Position numbers and translations under genes: made by a program. Under the pieces are notes generated by a model, which saw only the letters and a program-made list of their open reading frames with translations, was not told where the DNA came from and made no database searches. From Bedellia somnulentella (taxonomy: Eukaryota; Arthropoda; Insecta; Lepidoptera; Bedelliidae), in NCBI GenBank assembly GCA_963576735.1, contig OY755182.1, positions 806,001 through 870,000 on the forward strand: 64,000 bases of DNA, given 5' to 3'. Shown here piece after piece: positions 21,146-33,017 of this stretch. Each line of letters begins with the position of its first letter. The first letter of the stretch is position 1.

Positions 21146-22023
21146 TTTTTTATTTTTATTCCCTAGTTTTATGATTTATATTTAATCTAACAAACATTAC
21201 CACAAAATTTCCGGGTTATCAGCCAGATGTATCGCGCAATAATCACAAAATCGTTAAATCTATTTATATTTCGAGTTTTGACGTAAACAAAACAAAATGG
21301 TGGCCATAACTCATTAATCATTGTCGGACGACCATCGAAATTGTAATTAAGAAGTTTACCCGAAGTGGGGAAAGTTTCAAGCAATGTTGACCCCAATAAT
21401 TCAAATATGCACGGCCTTAATGCTTCGATGCCGGAAGAACATCAAATGTACTTGTAGTTAAAAATATACTATTTATTGGTTGTGTACGAAACATATAGGA
21501 CTTATATTGAACATAATGATAATGAATTAAAGGATACTCTTAAAGGCAAATGAGTGAGGCAGTGATATAAATATTTGCTCTGATTGTTGAAATTTGTTTC
21601 TAAATATTTACATGCCAGTCTTGGGGGAAAAAAATGGAACAAGAATAAGTGGAACAACAAATTTACTCTTGTTTTCAACCGACTTGAAAATGGAGGTTTG
21701 ATTGTATGTTGTAGTAATTTTTTGTTCTATTTTGTTTTGTGTTATGCTTTTCATGTACATATTGTGGATTTATATTTATATTTAGTTAGAAATTAGCTAT
21801 CTTTCAATTGTTGTGAAGTCGGTTCCATTTTTTTTACACAGAAGTCCCACAATGCCCTGCGCGTTCAATACAACATGTTCAGGACACTGTTCCGGTTGCC
21901 ACGCTATTGTATTGCCTCTGATGTGTTTGCCGATGCCAACGTGGATAACTTTTATGCGCTAATGGGGCAGAAAGTTGCCTCACTGATGAGCAGGGCGCAG
22001 CGGAGCTTAAAGAGTCTGTTGAC

Positions 22024-22260
22024 GACATCCGTGGTCGAGTGGTTAGGTGACTAGCTTCTTGCTCCGGAGGTTGCGGATTCGATCCCCGCTGAGAGCAACA
22101 TTTGTGTGAAGAGCAGAAATGATTGTTTCTCAGTCTTGGATGTTATTTATATGTGTATTATATAATATAAAATATATCGTCCAGTTAGTATCCCATAATA
22201 CAAGTCTTACTTAGTTTAGGGCTAAGTTGATCTGCGTATAATTTGTCCGTAAAAAGAAAA
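22024..22260 (+). repeat. tRNA-derived SINE D
   Basis: Head CCGTGGTCGAGTGGTTAGG (box A-like) and GATTCGATCCCC (box B-like). Body ends CCCATAATACAAGTCTTAC and TTGATCTGCGTATAATTTG. Counterpart 55323-55560. Confidence 0.8.
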
Positions 22261-22333
22261 AAAGCAACAAGAACATGGTGGGTGACAGACTTGATTCAGT
22301 CCTGGTTGACAGAATCACCGAGCTACATGTTGC

Positions 22334-23109
22334 AGGGAAGCAATTCTCGCACGGTAGATAGTATATCACTTTCGATATTTATCACTTTTGTGATATTTTA
22401 CGATCGATATTTGACTTGAGCTATTCTCACTTCATCCGATCGATATTTTTCTATTGAAAACCAGTCGATATGATGATATATATCAAAGGATGATATCGTG
22501 TGGTCACGATCAGACGATATGATATTTGAAGATGTCGTGCGAACGGTAGCCATTTTGTTTTCAAATTTTGTTTTAATATAGAAAGAAAATTAAAATGTAG
22601 GTAAATATATTAAATGGATCATTGATCTATGATCCATTTAATATATTTACCTACATTTTATAGTCTTAGAAGTTGTAAATGAAGTCTACGTGGATCAACG
22701 TTAATTATATCATTAAATTATAAAAAATATATTATTTTAGCATCATAAAAGTTCAAAAACTAAATCCGGTTGCCGGATGGTCCAGTTGGGAATCCAGACT
22801 TTGCTAGTTACCGGCAAAGTGCCGTTAGAGGAAAATTTAAACAAACAAAAACATATGTAAATATTGACAGATATCCTTTTCATAACTAAGATGACAGTTT
22901 TACTGACCTTTCATTCAATTCATTCGCTAGGATCATTTATTTCGGTCTTCATTCTTTAATGTCTAAGGAAAAAATACTACCGTGTGCGAGAATACAGTTT
23001 CAATCTATGAATAGAAATATATTTCACTTTGTGATATTTTGCACACGACATTGAACAATTGATATAATTTCTATTCTAGTAATGATATCGAACTTGCGAG
23101 AATTGCCCT
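22334..23109. mobile_element. MITE with AATTCTCGCA ends, copy 1 only
   Basis: About 775 bp inserted where copy 2 reads straight through (near 55633). The ends contain GCAATTCTCGCA and its complement. The interior is rich in CGATAT/ATATCG and holds a perfect 32-bp hairpin. There is no coding. The target duplication is not clear. Confidence 0.72.
22591..22660. repeat. Perfect 32-bp inverted repeat, 6-nt loop
   Basis: Arms 22591-22622 and 22629-22660, loop TGATCT. No mismatch. The arm starts TAAAATGTAGGTAAATATAT. Confidence 0.95.
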
Positions 23110-23276
23110 GGTTCGGTGAGCCAGTCTACTGGGGGAGTTGGCATCAGATTCCAAGTATGTTTGATAATGATATATTTATTTTTGTACTATTACTAACATA
23201 ATTTATTTGAGTGTCATACTACTAACAATCTATGGATATCTGGTCTGAAAATAAATTATATTTATTTTATTATTAA

Positions 23277-24165
23277 CTAGAGGATCGTCCCAGCTTCGCA
23301 CGGGTAGCGTTGTTTTTTAAATATCTGGGGTTTCTTTCTTCAGTCACTGCTCAAGCATTGTGAAATTCAGCGCAATGTTTTCAATTTATTAAATTTATAG
23401 CACTCCCTAAACAGTGTAGTTTGGTGATTTAAAATGCGCTTTGATGAACGGTTCAGTATTTCCGTTTAATAGCAAATTTTTAAATAAAACGCTATGAAGT
23501 ATTCAATAATATATAAAAATCATTACGTGATTTAGGATGCAACTACTCGCGCCATCTAGTATGTTATATGTAAATTAGTAAAGATTTGGTTTTGATCACG
23601 GGCGCGATGGCTTATTTTATGTATAATTTCGGTGTTTGTCTACCGATTTCTATGATTCTTTTTTTAATTGAATAGGTAATAATGTCACGTTTTTTAAATT
23701 TAGGATGAGTGAGACGTTTACAAACGTAAGAGTAAACAAATATAATCAGAATGATCCGAACTGCTAAGCTATCAGGAATTACACGTGTTATTGTGAGCCA
23801 ACCGTAAAAGATAGACATAAACTGCTGAAGATTTTTTTTTAGATAATTTTATGAAGAATATTTCCGTCACACATGATTTCTATGTAAGTTTAACCATTGA
23901 GGCTGCACACGCGACGGAAGCTTAAAAAATGGAGTAACTTCTCCCTTTTTCCCAAAATTACCCAAAATTCCCCTTTACTACTCTGCTTGAAAGTATACAA
24001 AAACCTGCGCAGGTGTATGAAGAATAATTGCACCAAGTTTCGTTAGAATCCGTCGAGTAGTTTTTGTTTCCATAAGGAACATACAAACCGACAGACAGAC
24101 AGACAGACAAAAATTTTACTGATTGCATTTTTGGCATCAGTATCGATCCCTAATCATCACCTGAT
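23277..24165 (-). mobile_element. Helitron family 1, cut by gap
   Basis: CTAG end at 23277 after TATTATTAA. The whole body is like 189-1140, and the sequence stops in CTAATCATCACCTGAT at the gap. The TC end is missing. Confidence 0.85.
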
Positions 24166-24365
24166 NNNNNNNNNNNNNNNNNNNNNNNNNNNNNNNNNNN
24201 NNNNNNNNNNNNNNNNNNNNNNNNNNNNNNNNNNNNNNNNNNNNNNNNNNNNNNNNNNNNNNNNNNNNNNNNNNNNNNNNNNNNNNNNNNNNNNNNNNNN
24301 NNNNNNNNNNNNNNNNNNNNNNNNNNNNNNNNNNNNNNNNNNNNNNNNNNNNNNNNNNNNNNNNN
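24166..24365. other. Assembly gap, 200 N
   Basis: Exactly 200 N, a conventional scaffold spacer. The left contig ends inside a Helitron; the right contig starts in unrelated AT-rich DNA. Confidence 0.98.
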
Positions 24366-25335
24366 AATGTTTTAAGAGTATTTATGAAATATAAATTGTT
24401 TAAGTATACATCGTGATACTTTATAGTTATATAGTATGATAACCTTCTAGATCTTTATTTTAAAGCGCGTTTTTATACCGATATACTCGCGGCAATATAT
24501 AGAAAGGGTGGGTAGCCTGACCGTCGTAATAAGAAATTTCTTAGCTACTTTTGGAAGTTAAATTGGAAAAGATTGTATTGTAATGTAAACATTATTGGCG
24601 ATAGGTCTCCCACCGCATCGCCTCCAATGACATCCATTGTTATAGGTTACCGCCAGAAATATGTTAGTTCTATTCTTAACCGATGCTTGTAAGATTTTAA
24701 ACTCTTACAAATTTTACTGCATTCATAATATTTTATCCCGCGGTTGTCCTAAGAGGAAACCAAAGGCTTTTTAAGTGATTGTTAGGTGAAGTGGCTTCAT
24801 ACCCAGCGCCACCATCTGATTTTTGAAGTAATTCGCTACGGTGATGTGAGTGTATGAAGAGCACGTCAGAAGGTTGATTGATTAACGAATGAAAACTAGT
24901 GTAAAAATCCGTCATCGTAATAAATTATTCGTAGTTTTCGTTTATTATTACGTAAGACTAACGGCCAGAAATGCCTTCTTAGTCCAGTTCCTCATTTATA
25001 TTTGAAAATATCAAAACATTGTCATTACTTTAAATTCATGTTTTTTTCTTTACTCAACTCACTTTTTAACCAATCATCATAAGTAACTGGTTCTATTAAC
25101 AATTTCACTACCAGCCATTAGGAGGCTTACAAATTTTCTAAAGTATAAATTCAAAACTCGGAAACTTGTCAAAAATGATCCCCACTTACAAATTTCCTGA
25201 CGTGAGTTCGTTATTTTACAAGTTTCCTAAAACCTATCAGGTAAGATGTAAATTCGTTTGCTGTTTGACGGATTTCCGTCAACTTACAAGTTTCCTAGGA
25301 AACTTATAAGTTAACGAGTTTGACGATTTTCCTGC

Positions 25336-25379
<44 letters not shown>

Positions 25380-26004
25380 ATATATAACACAAATCAATCA
25401 TTCTACACATTTTACGTTACAACTTTTCTTACATATCTGTACGTACTACTGTTTTTTGTATCTTCTGTGGATGTCTGTTATTGGCTTTTTCTTTGTATTT
25501 ATCTAATTGTAACTTATATGTTTATGTGCTGTTGTTATCCCTAATAAAATAAAAATAAATAAATAAAACTAGAACCAAGTCGACCTACATTTACGAAAAC
25601 AAAGTTCAACAACGTGAAACACAAGGCAAGAAGAAACGCACGACTAAATACTGGTTGGAACTAGTAATAACTGGTATCTCGGAGCTGTCTCGGCCACATC
25701 CAGACTTCTGGATGTGAGCAGCTGCTTCTTATTGCCAAAGTTTCCGTCGCGAGTTCTGCAGAGATATGCTAATTTAGCAGAGGTCTGCTTTTTACTGTTT
25801 AAGTGTTTTATTGGGCAACTATGTATTGTAAGTTATTTATGGCTGTTTTGAAGTAATGCATTGCTATATTTTCAATTTATTTTCAAGACTATGTTATATC
25901 AGAACGAGGGAGTCACAAATGAAACTAAAAAGTTTTAAGAAAATTCAAAATAATTAATACATTCTGTAACTTTTATCTACTTTCAGAACTCTAACCAAAT
26001 TTCT
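24366..26004. other. Non-coding stretch with decayed SINE A pieces
   Basis: Degenerate minus SINE A at about 24480-24640 (GGTAGCC, CTCCCACCGCATCGCC) and a weak plus piece near 24725-24850. A palindrome cluster is at 25265-25310 and a (TA)n tract at 25339-25377. The rest is anonymous and AT-rich. Confidence 0.6.
25339..25377. repeat. (TA)n microsatellite
   Basis: About 19 AT units. Confidence 0.95.
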
Positions 26005-26250
26005 ACATACATACATATACTCACGGCTATAAATCCCTAGAAGGAGTAGCCAGAGCTTCGGAATAAGAAATTCCTCAGCCACGTTGGAAAGTTAAGTGAG
26101 GAAAAGATGGTAAAATAAAGGTTGTTAGTGATGGGTCTCCAACCGCATCGCCCAAAAATCCCTTAAATGCCCCAATACCGTTAGTCGCCTCTTACGTACA
26201 CCCACCGGAAGAAATGGGGTAGTGCTATTCTAAGGCGACACAACACACCA
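26005..26250 (-). repeat. SINE A copy
   Basis: CATACATACATATACTCACGG-type tail to GGCGACACAACACA. Nearly full length. Confidence 0.85.
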
Positions 26251-26299
26251 AATATCTCTACCCTGGAATAAACATCAGTTTATAAAGATCTCCTTATAT

Positions 26300-26536
26300 T
26301 ATATATCTTAGTGAATGTGTTTGTATGTTTGAAGCTTAATTACGCCTAAACTAATGGTATTTTTATGGGACTTTCGCAAAAAGATAAAAAATAACAGTGA
26401 TCTGAACATTTAACTCATATCATCACAGAACACTGTATAATTCAGTTATGTTTTTGCTACTCGGTAGGTATGGAAAACTATCTGTTTCACGAAGTCGAAC
26501 TTTGCTGCGCATAAAATGCGAAAAACAGCAGCTAGT
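26300..26536 (+). mobile_element. Helitron-like fragment
   Basis: Begins near ATCTTAGTGAATGTGTTTG and ends CAGCAGCTAG followed by T, the CTAG/T end of Helitrons. About 235 bp, non-coding. No empty site is available, so this rests on the ends alone. Confidence 0.45.
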
Positions 26537-26540
26537 ATAT

Positions 26541-26935
26541 GAATCTTACAGATAACAACTCGAAACTTTCCCTCATAGCGTTCTTTTGGATCACGACGAC
26601 CCGGTCACCCGAACTAAAGACCTCAGAGGGCACTTACATTCACGGATAAAGACCATACCACTCCAGACACCGACCTCGCCGGCGAGATCGAAGAACCCTA
26701 AAGCAGGCTCCTCACAGCCATCACACACCTCCGCAGGGGCAATACCAGTTCTGCGGCGCGGTCGGAGCAATTTCGCCTGTTCTTTGCACACAAGCCCGCC
26801 GTTCAGTGTGTAGGTGATAGCCCGCTAAAGTAAGAACCTCCCTTGACTGCCACAGGCATCGGCCTCCCGTAGAGCACGATAGCACACTGTATGACATAAA
26901 CCTCCCGCTTGGTCACCTTGTTAGAACTCATTTCT
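26541..26935. other. GC-rich unassigned patch
   Basis: Clearly richer in G and C than its surroundings, with open frames on both strands (plus 26586-26813, minus 26791-26591, minus 27033-26803). The minus readings include AEVCDGCEEPALGFFDLAG. I recognise no family. It may be a fragment of a host gene or retroelement. Confidence 0.35.
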
Positions 26936-27003
26936 CCTCCCTTATGTATTAAGCTTATGTACACACACACACACGCACAGGCCATAGGGTTAGCAGCAAC
27001 CAA

Positions 27004-27369
27004 ACATAACATAACATAAACATAAACGTTCACGCCAAATATCCCCGAAGGGGTTGGCAGAGGTACTACTTCTGAACATCACGTGACTTTGTCACCCGGT
27101 GTTCAGTGTACCCACGTTTTGTATGGACAGTGTACTCACGTGATAGGGGGCAGGCCTATCGCCGTTTTGTACGAATACACTGTCACATGACTAAGTACAA
27201 CTCAGCCATGTGGGTTTCCTCACGATGTTTTCCCTCACCGTTAACAACCATGATAAATTAATCACACATATGACTTTAGAAAAGACAAATTGGTGTAGGC
27301 CCGACCCAGGATTTGAACACTAGTCGTTTGCACGATAACCGAGTGTTCTACCCACTGGGCTATCACGGT
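27004..27369 (-). repeat. SINE B copy
   Basis: (TTATG)n tail at 27004-27022, CCCCGAAGGGGTTGGCAGAGG, and a complete body and head to GCTATCACGGT. Confidence 0.9.
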
Positions 27370-27467
27370 ATCACAGCAACCAAACCTTTCGAAAAAAACC
27401 GGATTAGAACTTTATGATATGAAAGATGGGAAAAGTATTTCTTCTGAAATTACTTATACACTGATAC

Positions 27468-27550
27468 TCACGCCCTTTGTTTCTATTGGGATAGGTAGAG
27501 ACTATCGATCACATTTAACGGTATTGATAAATCTCTCTTGCTTCCCTCAC
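27468..27550 (-). repeat. LINE 3' tail fragment
   Basis: ATACTCACGCCCTTTGTTTC, GGGATAGGTAGAGACTATCG and TGATAAATCTCTCTTGC match the LINE end at 32097. Confidence 0.65.
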
Positions 27551-27800
27551 TTTTATTGATCTTATACATATGTATGTTATATGTATGTTCTTCACACATT
27601 GGATTTGTTTTTTTCTATTTGTAAAACATTATTTGGTGTTTCACTTGATAATCTGGTCCTTGTAGTGACCAGAGAGATGAATTTACCTAGGCCTAATAAA
27701 ACGACTCGCCCACATTATTTTTTTAATTGCTAACAAACTAAAAATTAACCAAACATCAGAGGTTCTGCTCTTTCCACAAAGCTACCAAAGTTGTTTAAAA

Positions 27801-28044
27801 CATACATATACTTACGGCTATAAATCCCTTAACGGGGTAGCCAAGATTTAGAATGATAAATTCCTCAGCCACTTTTGGAGGTTGATTAATGAAAAGATGA
27901 TAATAATAAACGTTTTTGGTGACGGATCTCCAACCACATCGCCCAAAAATCACCTAAAAAGCCCCTATACCCTTAGTCGCCTCTTAGGATCACCCACGGG
28001 TAGAAATGGGGTAGTGTTATTCTAAGCCGGCACAATACGGCACG
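27801..28044 (-). repeat. SINE A copy
   Basis: CATACATATACTTACGGC to AAGCCGGCACAATACGG. Confidence 0.86.
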
Positions 28045-28074
28045 GTTTTGATTTAAAACTTTCTCACAAATAAG

Positions 28075-28255
28075 GACTAAGGGTATGGGGCTTCTTAAGT
28101 GGTTTTTGGGCGATGCGGTTGGAGACCCATCACCAACGACGCTTTATCTCTACCATCATGTCCACTATCAACTTCCAAATGTAGCTCAAGAGTTTCTAGC
28201 TCTGAAGCTCAGGCTACCCTTTTTGGGATTTATGGTCGTGATTATATGAATGTAT
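28075..28255 (+). repeat. SINE A, 5' truncated
   Basis: From GGACTAAGGGTATGGGGC to TATGGTCGTGATTATATG. It lies head to head with the preceding minus copy. Confidence 0.7.
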
Positions 28256-28533
28256 GTTTCCTTCCCTTCCAATAACAACGTATAACATGACATCAGAACA
28301 TTTTACAATTCCTCATTCGTTGGCAAAGTAAAGCCATTCACAGTGTTTATCGCTCACACCGGAATCTCTTATAACCCGGAAAAGTTCAATATTAACTTCC
28401 GTTATGTCGCCGGCTGTACATTAACCTGCTCCTAATGTTATTCGGTTCTGCTTTTTTATTTTGCTGTATTAACATGGGGCCTATGTTGTTTGGAAGTGGA
28501 TCTATTTTTAGTCTAAGTCTAAACACGACATGT

Positions 28534-28785
28534 TAGAAAGCTTAGGCTTAGAACAACACTACCCATTTTTTTCCCGTTGTTATTCGTAAGAGGCGACTAA
28601 GGGTATTGGGGCTCTTCAAGTGATTATTGGGCGATGGGTTTGGAGACCCATCACCACACAATTTTAATTAACAATCTTTTCACCAGTCATCTTCCAAAAG
28701 TGGCTGAGAAATTTCTTATTGCGAAGCTCTGGCTACCCCTTCTAAATATTTATAGCCGTGACTATATAAATTGTATGTATGTTAG
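28534..28785 (+). repeat. SINE A copy
   Basis: GAAAGCTTAGGCTTAGAACAAC to TATAGCCGTGACTATAT. Confidence 0.8.
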
Positions 28786-28899
28786 AAAGAAATCGGAGCA
28801 AGAGACTTGTAGTGTGATTTTCTAACTTAGATGTTTTTGTTTATCATACTATAGTGTCACTTGCTACCGTTATCATTCAACTATATCGTTAATAATTTA

Positions 28900-29110
28900 A
28901 ATCTTTTTGTTCATGAAATCCTCATGTGGGGATTATTACTAATATATAAAGAATAAATAAAGGAAACAAAAATTTCGACATAGGCGGAAATCGAACCCGC
29001 GACCTCGGGTATATAGAGCGTCGGTGCGTATACCCGAGGTCGCGGGTTCGATTCCCGCCTGTGTCGAAATTTTTCTTTCCTTTATTTATTCTTTATAAAT
29101 CGTTAATAGC
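28900..29110. repeat. SINE C, inverted-pair form
   Basis: The left half (28900-29022) is the reverse complement of the SINE C tail and 3' tRNA half. The right half (29024-29110) is the same in forward orientation, with about 15 bp (TAGAGCGTCGGTGCG) between. The arms CGACCTCGGGTATA and TATACCCGAGGTCG close the fold-back. No complete tRNA-like fold is left. Confidence 0.75.
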
Positions 29111-29199
29111 CACTTAAGGATCTAAGGCTACATACAAACCTATAAATGAGCTACCGCTTGATTATATTATAACCAAATCATAATACATTTTAATTAATG

Positions 29200-29345
29200 A
29201 AGCATTCAGTCACGACTGTAATAGGTAGCCAGTGCCTGAAAATTAGGAAGTTATCAATCGCTTTTGAGAGTTCAACTGGGAAAAGATTGTATAATAAGGT
29301 TTTTCCAGCCGCACCCCTTCATAAAGCCAAAACTACCCTATTTCT
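29200..29345 (-). repeat. SINE A, decayed
   Basis: CAGTCACGACTGTAATAGG, GTAGCCAGTGCC, TCAACTGGGAAAAGATTG in minus SINE A order. Confidence 0.5.
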
Positions 29346-29404
29346 TCTCACGGGTGTTTGTGAAATGAGATTTAGGGTATTGGGTATTGGAGGTTTTAAG
29401 TGAT

Positions 29405-29598
29405 GTGTAAGAGGCGACTAAGGGTATAGGGGCTTTTTAAGTGGTTTTTTGGGCGATGTGGTTGGAGACCCGTCACCAAAAACATTCATTATTACCATCT
29501 TCTCCCCAATCAACTTCCAAAAGTGGCTGAGGAATTTCTCATTCCAAAGCTCTGGCTACCCCGTTAAGGGATTTATAGCCGTAAGTATAGGTATGTAA
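29405..29598 (+). repeat. SINE A, 5' truncated
   Basis: GTAAGAGGCGACTAAGGG to TATAGCCGTAAGTATAGG. A second decayed plus piece follows at about 29785-29905. Confidence 0.75.
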
Positions 29599-29953
29599 GT
29601 GATTTTAAGGTGTGGGAGTACTGTTAGAGTGCACTCTACAACGGACTCACTCGCACATAGCAGCGTCTTACTCATATTCCTACATCGCGGTATGTAAATG
29701 TTTTTCGAGCTATGTACACAGCAGGGTGTGCTGGCCAGTATATCTTTACGGGAGTAGTAATGTGAGAGTACTGTTAGAGCGGACAAAGGCGATGCTGTTA
29801 GGGTCTCATCACCAACAGCATTTATTGTACAATCTTATCCCCGTTCAACTTCCAAAGCTGGCTGCAGAATATCTCATTCTGAATACTTGGCTACCCCTTC
29901 ACTAATACATGGTATATGATCTTATGTACTTAGTTCTCGTCTATGAATGATGC

Positions 29954-30340
29954 TTTGAAATACAGTTGGAAGTTGGAGCGATCCGTGTTCACTTGATAAC
30001 GTGTTGTATGGAGCTACCCACTATTATATGTACTTACTTTGGAGTTAGGATACTGGGACACCATGGTATTAATTATTAATAAAATATGTATAGTAAACAA
30101 TGAGGTGTGTAGTGTTGGCTTAGAATAATACTACACCATTTCTTCCCGTGGGTTTTCGTAAAAGGTGACTGAGGGTATTGAGGCTTTCATTGGGTGATAC
30201 GATTGGAGATCCATCACCAAAAACATTTAATTTACAATCTTTCTCCCACTCAACTTTCAAAAATGGCTGAGAAATGTCTTATTCCTAAGCACTGGGTACC
30301 CCATCTTGGTATTTATAACTTATGGTATATGTATGTATGT
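29954..30340 (+). repeat. Local repeat unit 1 with SINE A
   Basis: TTGAAATACAGTTGGAAGTTG ... CACCATGGTATTAAT then a SINE A (30112-30340). The same arrangement recurs at 30777-31145. Confidence 0.8.
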
Positions 30341-30776
30341 ACGGACGCGAGACATGGCTCGTTAAAAATGAAATAACCAGCAAGCTACAGGTCTTCGTGT
30401 ACAAATGTTTACGACGCATTCTGGGCATCTTCTGGCCGCGAACCATAACTTACGCAAGGCTGTGGGAGTTGACTGACCAAAAGCCCATCGATAAGGAGAT
30501 CCTTATGAGAAAATGGCGTTGGATTGGACATGTACTGAGAAGACCAGTCACTCATCTATCCAAACAAGGGTTAAAGTGGCAAGCGTATGGCAAAAGAAGG
30601 CCGGATCGCCCCCGTACCACCTGGAGGCGCTCAGTTGAAAAAGAGGCTGCATCAACTGAACTCAGCTGGAAGGACCTGGAAGCTACCGCACAAAATCGAG
30701 AAAAGTGGAGATCTCCTCTTCGGGCCCTATGTCCCTGATGAGGGATAACGGGACTACATGATGATATGTATGTATG
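30341..30776 (+). pseudogene. RTE-like LINE, C-terminal fragment
   Basis: An open frame from 30343 to 30738 reads GRETWLVKNEITSKLQVFVYK, then CLRRILGIFWP, RKWRWIGHVLRRP and a final NREKWRSPLRALCP. This is the well-known C-terminal tail found after the RT in RTE-type LINEs. RT and endonuclease are absent. It begins exactly behind a SINE A tail and ends with ATGTATGTATG, the tail style of the local LINE/SINE group. The fragment is 5' truncated and non-functional. Confidence 0.75.
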
Positions 30777-31145
30777 TTGAAATACAGTTGGAAGTTGGAG
30801 CGAACCGTGTTCACTTGATTACGTGTTATATAGAGCTACCCACTATTATATACTTACTTTGGAGTCATGGTCATGGGACACCATGGTATTAATAAAATAT
30901 GTACAGTAAACAATGAGGTGTGTAGTGTTGGCTTAGAATAGTACTACCCCATTTCTTTCCGTGGGTGTTCGTAAGAGGCGACTGAGGGTATTGAGACTTT
31001 TTAAGTTATTTTTAGGCGATTCGGTTGGACTCTTACCACAAAAATCCTTATTTTGCTATCTATTTCTACTCAACTTTGGAAAGTGGCGAAGGAGTGCCTC
31101 ATTTTAAAATCCGACTAAGGATTTATAGCCGTGAATTTATGTATG
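30777..31145 (+). repeat. Local repeat unit 2 with SINE A
   Basis: Second copy of the 29954-30340 arrangement; the SINE A is 30912-31145. The offset is 823 bp. Confidence 0.8.
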
Positions 31146-31723
31146 TGTCGTGGCCATATCGTAAATTTGAACACATCATAAAATGATCGATCATTTCATG
31201 AAGTAGTCGTATTTCGTGAAATGTTCAACTGTTTATTGGCCACATCGTGATGTGGTTTGGGCAGATCAATGATAAGAAATCGTTTCTCGATATGGGCAAC
31301 TAAACTAAACATATCGTAAAGTTGTTACATTAAATACCAATAGAGGCGCTGAAAACGCTTTGTTTATGTGTCAAGATGGCGACCGCTGGCAAAAGTGTTG
31401 TTTTTCGCAGTAAAAAAGTTAATAATTCGTTATTTATTAAGCGAGGAAGAAAGTGATAACAAAAGAGTTTTCGATGAAAAGGTTCTCGAGTACTTTGCAA
31501 ATTACGAAAAAACTGAACAATATGTTAAAAAACCGTATAGTTTGGATCGCATTTCACAGGTCACCCTATTTCTACGATTTGGCCAAGCGTGGATGACAAA
31601 TCGTTAAACGTTGACGATTTTATGATCTGGTCAAATTAAGTTGGCCACATCATGAAATGTGACTATTACATGAAATGATCGATCATTTCACGATGTATTC
31701 AAATCTACGATATGGCCGCGACA
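31146..31723. mobile_element. TIR element with about 55-bp termini
   Basis: The left end starts TGTCGTGGCCATATCGTA; the right end is its diverged complement (TACGATATGGCCGCGACA). Both termini include the palindrome AAATGATCGATCATTT. TATG flanks at 31142-31145 and 31724-31727 may be the target duplication. The interior has a 79-codon frame (31368-31607) without a recognised domain. Confidence 0.75.
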
Positions 31724-32096
31724 TATGTTCGTAAACAATAAGAAGTTTTTGAAATGCATGCAATTCAATATATGTATATGGCAAAATGTTTTTTATTGAT
31801 CGAATTTTAATACTTTGTTTGTATTCTGTTACTGTTGAAAACATATGAGAAATACAAATTTCTTCTGCATATTACCAGGCAACATAATGAGCGTAAAATA
31901 AGGTAGGTATATATCTTACTTCATGTATGATAATTATAATAATTAACTAGGGCTAACCACTTAGGTAAATGCTGGCAAAACGTTAGTACTCCATTTGAAA
32001 ACAAGACACCTTTTTATTTTCGTAATAACTCCGTCAATAAAGTGATGTACTTAGCTGTCGGTGTTTTCTAATACTTACATACATACATACCTATTC

Positions 32097-32353
32097 TCAC
32101 GCCGTTAGTTCCCATTGGGGTAGGCAGAGACTATCGATCGCCACTTTGTACGATCCTGGCAAACCTCTCTGGCTTCGTTTACATCCATCAATCTTTTCAT
32201 ACATGCTCTTTTATTCTTCATACTGCGGACACCTGCCTTTTTGAGTACATTTTCTATTTGATCCAAATGTGTCCTCCGAGGTCGTCCTCTACTTACATTA
32301 CCTTCCACATTGGCTCTATATATCTCTTTCACCAATTTACTGTCATCCATCAT
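32097..32353 (-). pseudogene. LINE C-terminal tail, 82 codons
   Basis: The minus frame reads VSRGRPRRTHLDQIENVLKK, then RLMDVNEAREVCQDRTKW and RSIVSAYPNGN before the stop. This G-R-P-R ... D-R-x-x-W-R pattern is the usual end of several insect LINE ORF2 proteins. The coding region runs almost to the ATGT-repeat tail, so the last codons double as the 3' end signal. The rest of the LINE is missing. Confidence 0.72.
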
Positions 32354-32763
32354 CTATTACTTATTAATCGCGAATGCATTGACTATGCCATCAAAGCAAT
32401 GATTCAGAAATGAATCAGTAAATCCAACGCCAAGTGTGACCCCATCCTTAAGTTCTATCTAACTTGAGTCTACTTGGGGCTAAGTTACTCGAAGTTAGTC
32501 TAAGTTGGTAGCTATTAGCCTGCGTCTGCGTGCGAGTGAGTAGTTCATAATACACTAGTTTGCGACAAACTTATTTGTACTGAAATTTGCTGTTAAACTG
32601 TGGTTATTGAACTAGCTGTTGTATTTGGTTTTACTCGGTTTGTCTTTATACTAACTGATGTCTAGGATTGTTCGGACGTTTAAGCGGATTAGTAAATAAA
32701 TTGCTTATCAAACAATGATTATTTAAGTCATTATTACATTTACAATGACATAAATGTTTAGCT

Positions 32764-33017
32764 ATATACATACATACATACATATACTCACGGCTCTAAA
32801 TCCCTAGAAGGGGTAGCCAGAGCTAAGGAATTAGAAATTCCTCAGCCACTTTTGGAAATGTCAGTGGGAAAAAGATGGTAAAAATAAAGGTTGTTGGTGA
32901 TGGGTCTCAAACCGCATCGCCCAAAAATCCGTTAAAAGCCCCAATACCGTTAGTCGCCTCTTACGTACACCCATCGGTAGAGACGGGGTAGTGATATTCT
33001 AAGCCGGCACTACACGG
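32764..33017 (-). repeat. SINE A copy
   Basis: CATACATACATACATATACTC to GCCGGCACTACACGGC. Full length. Confidence 0.87.
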
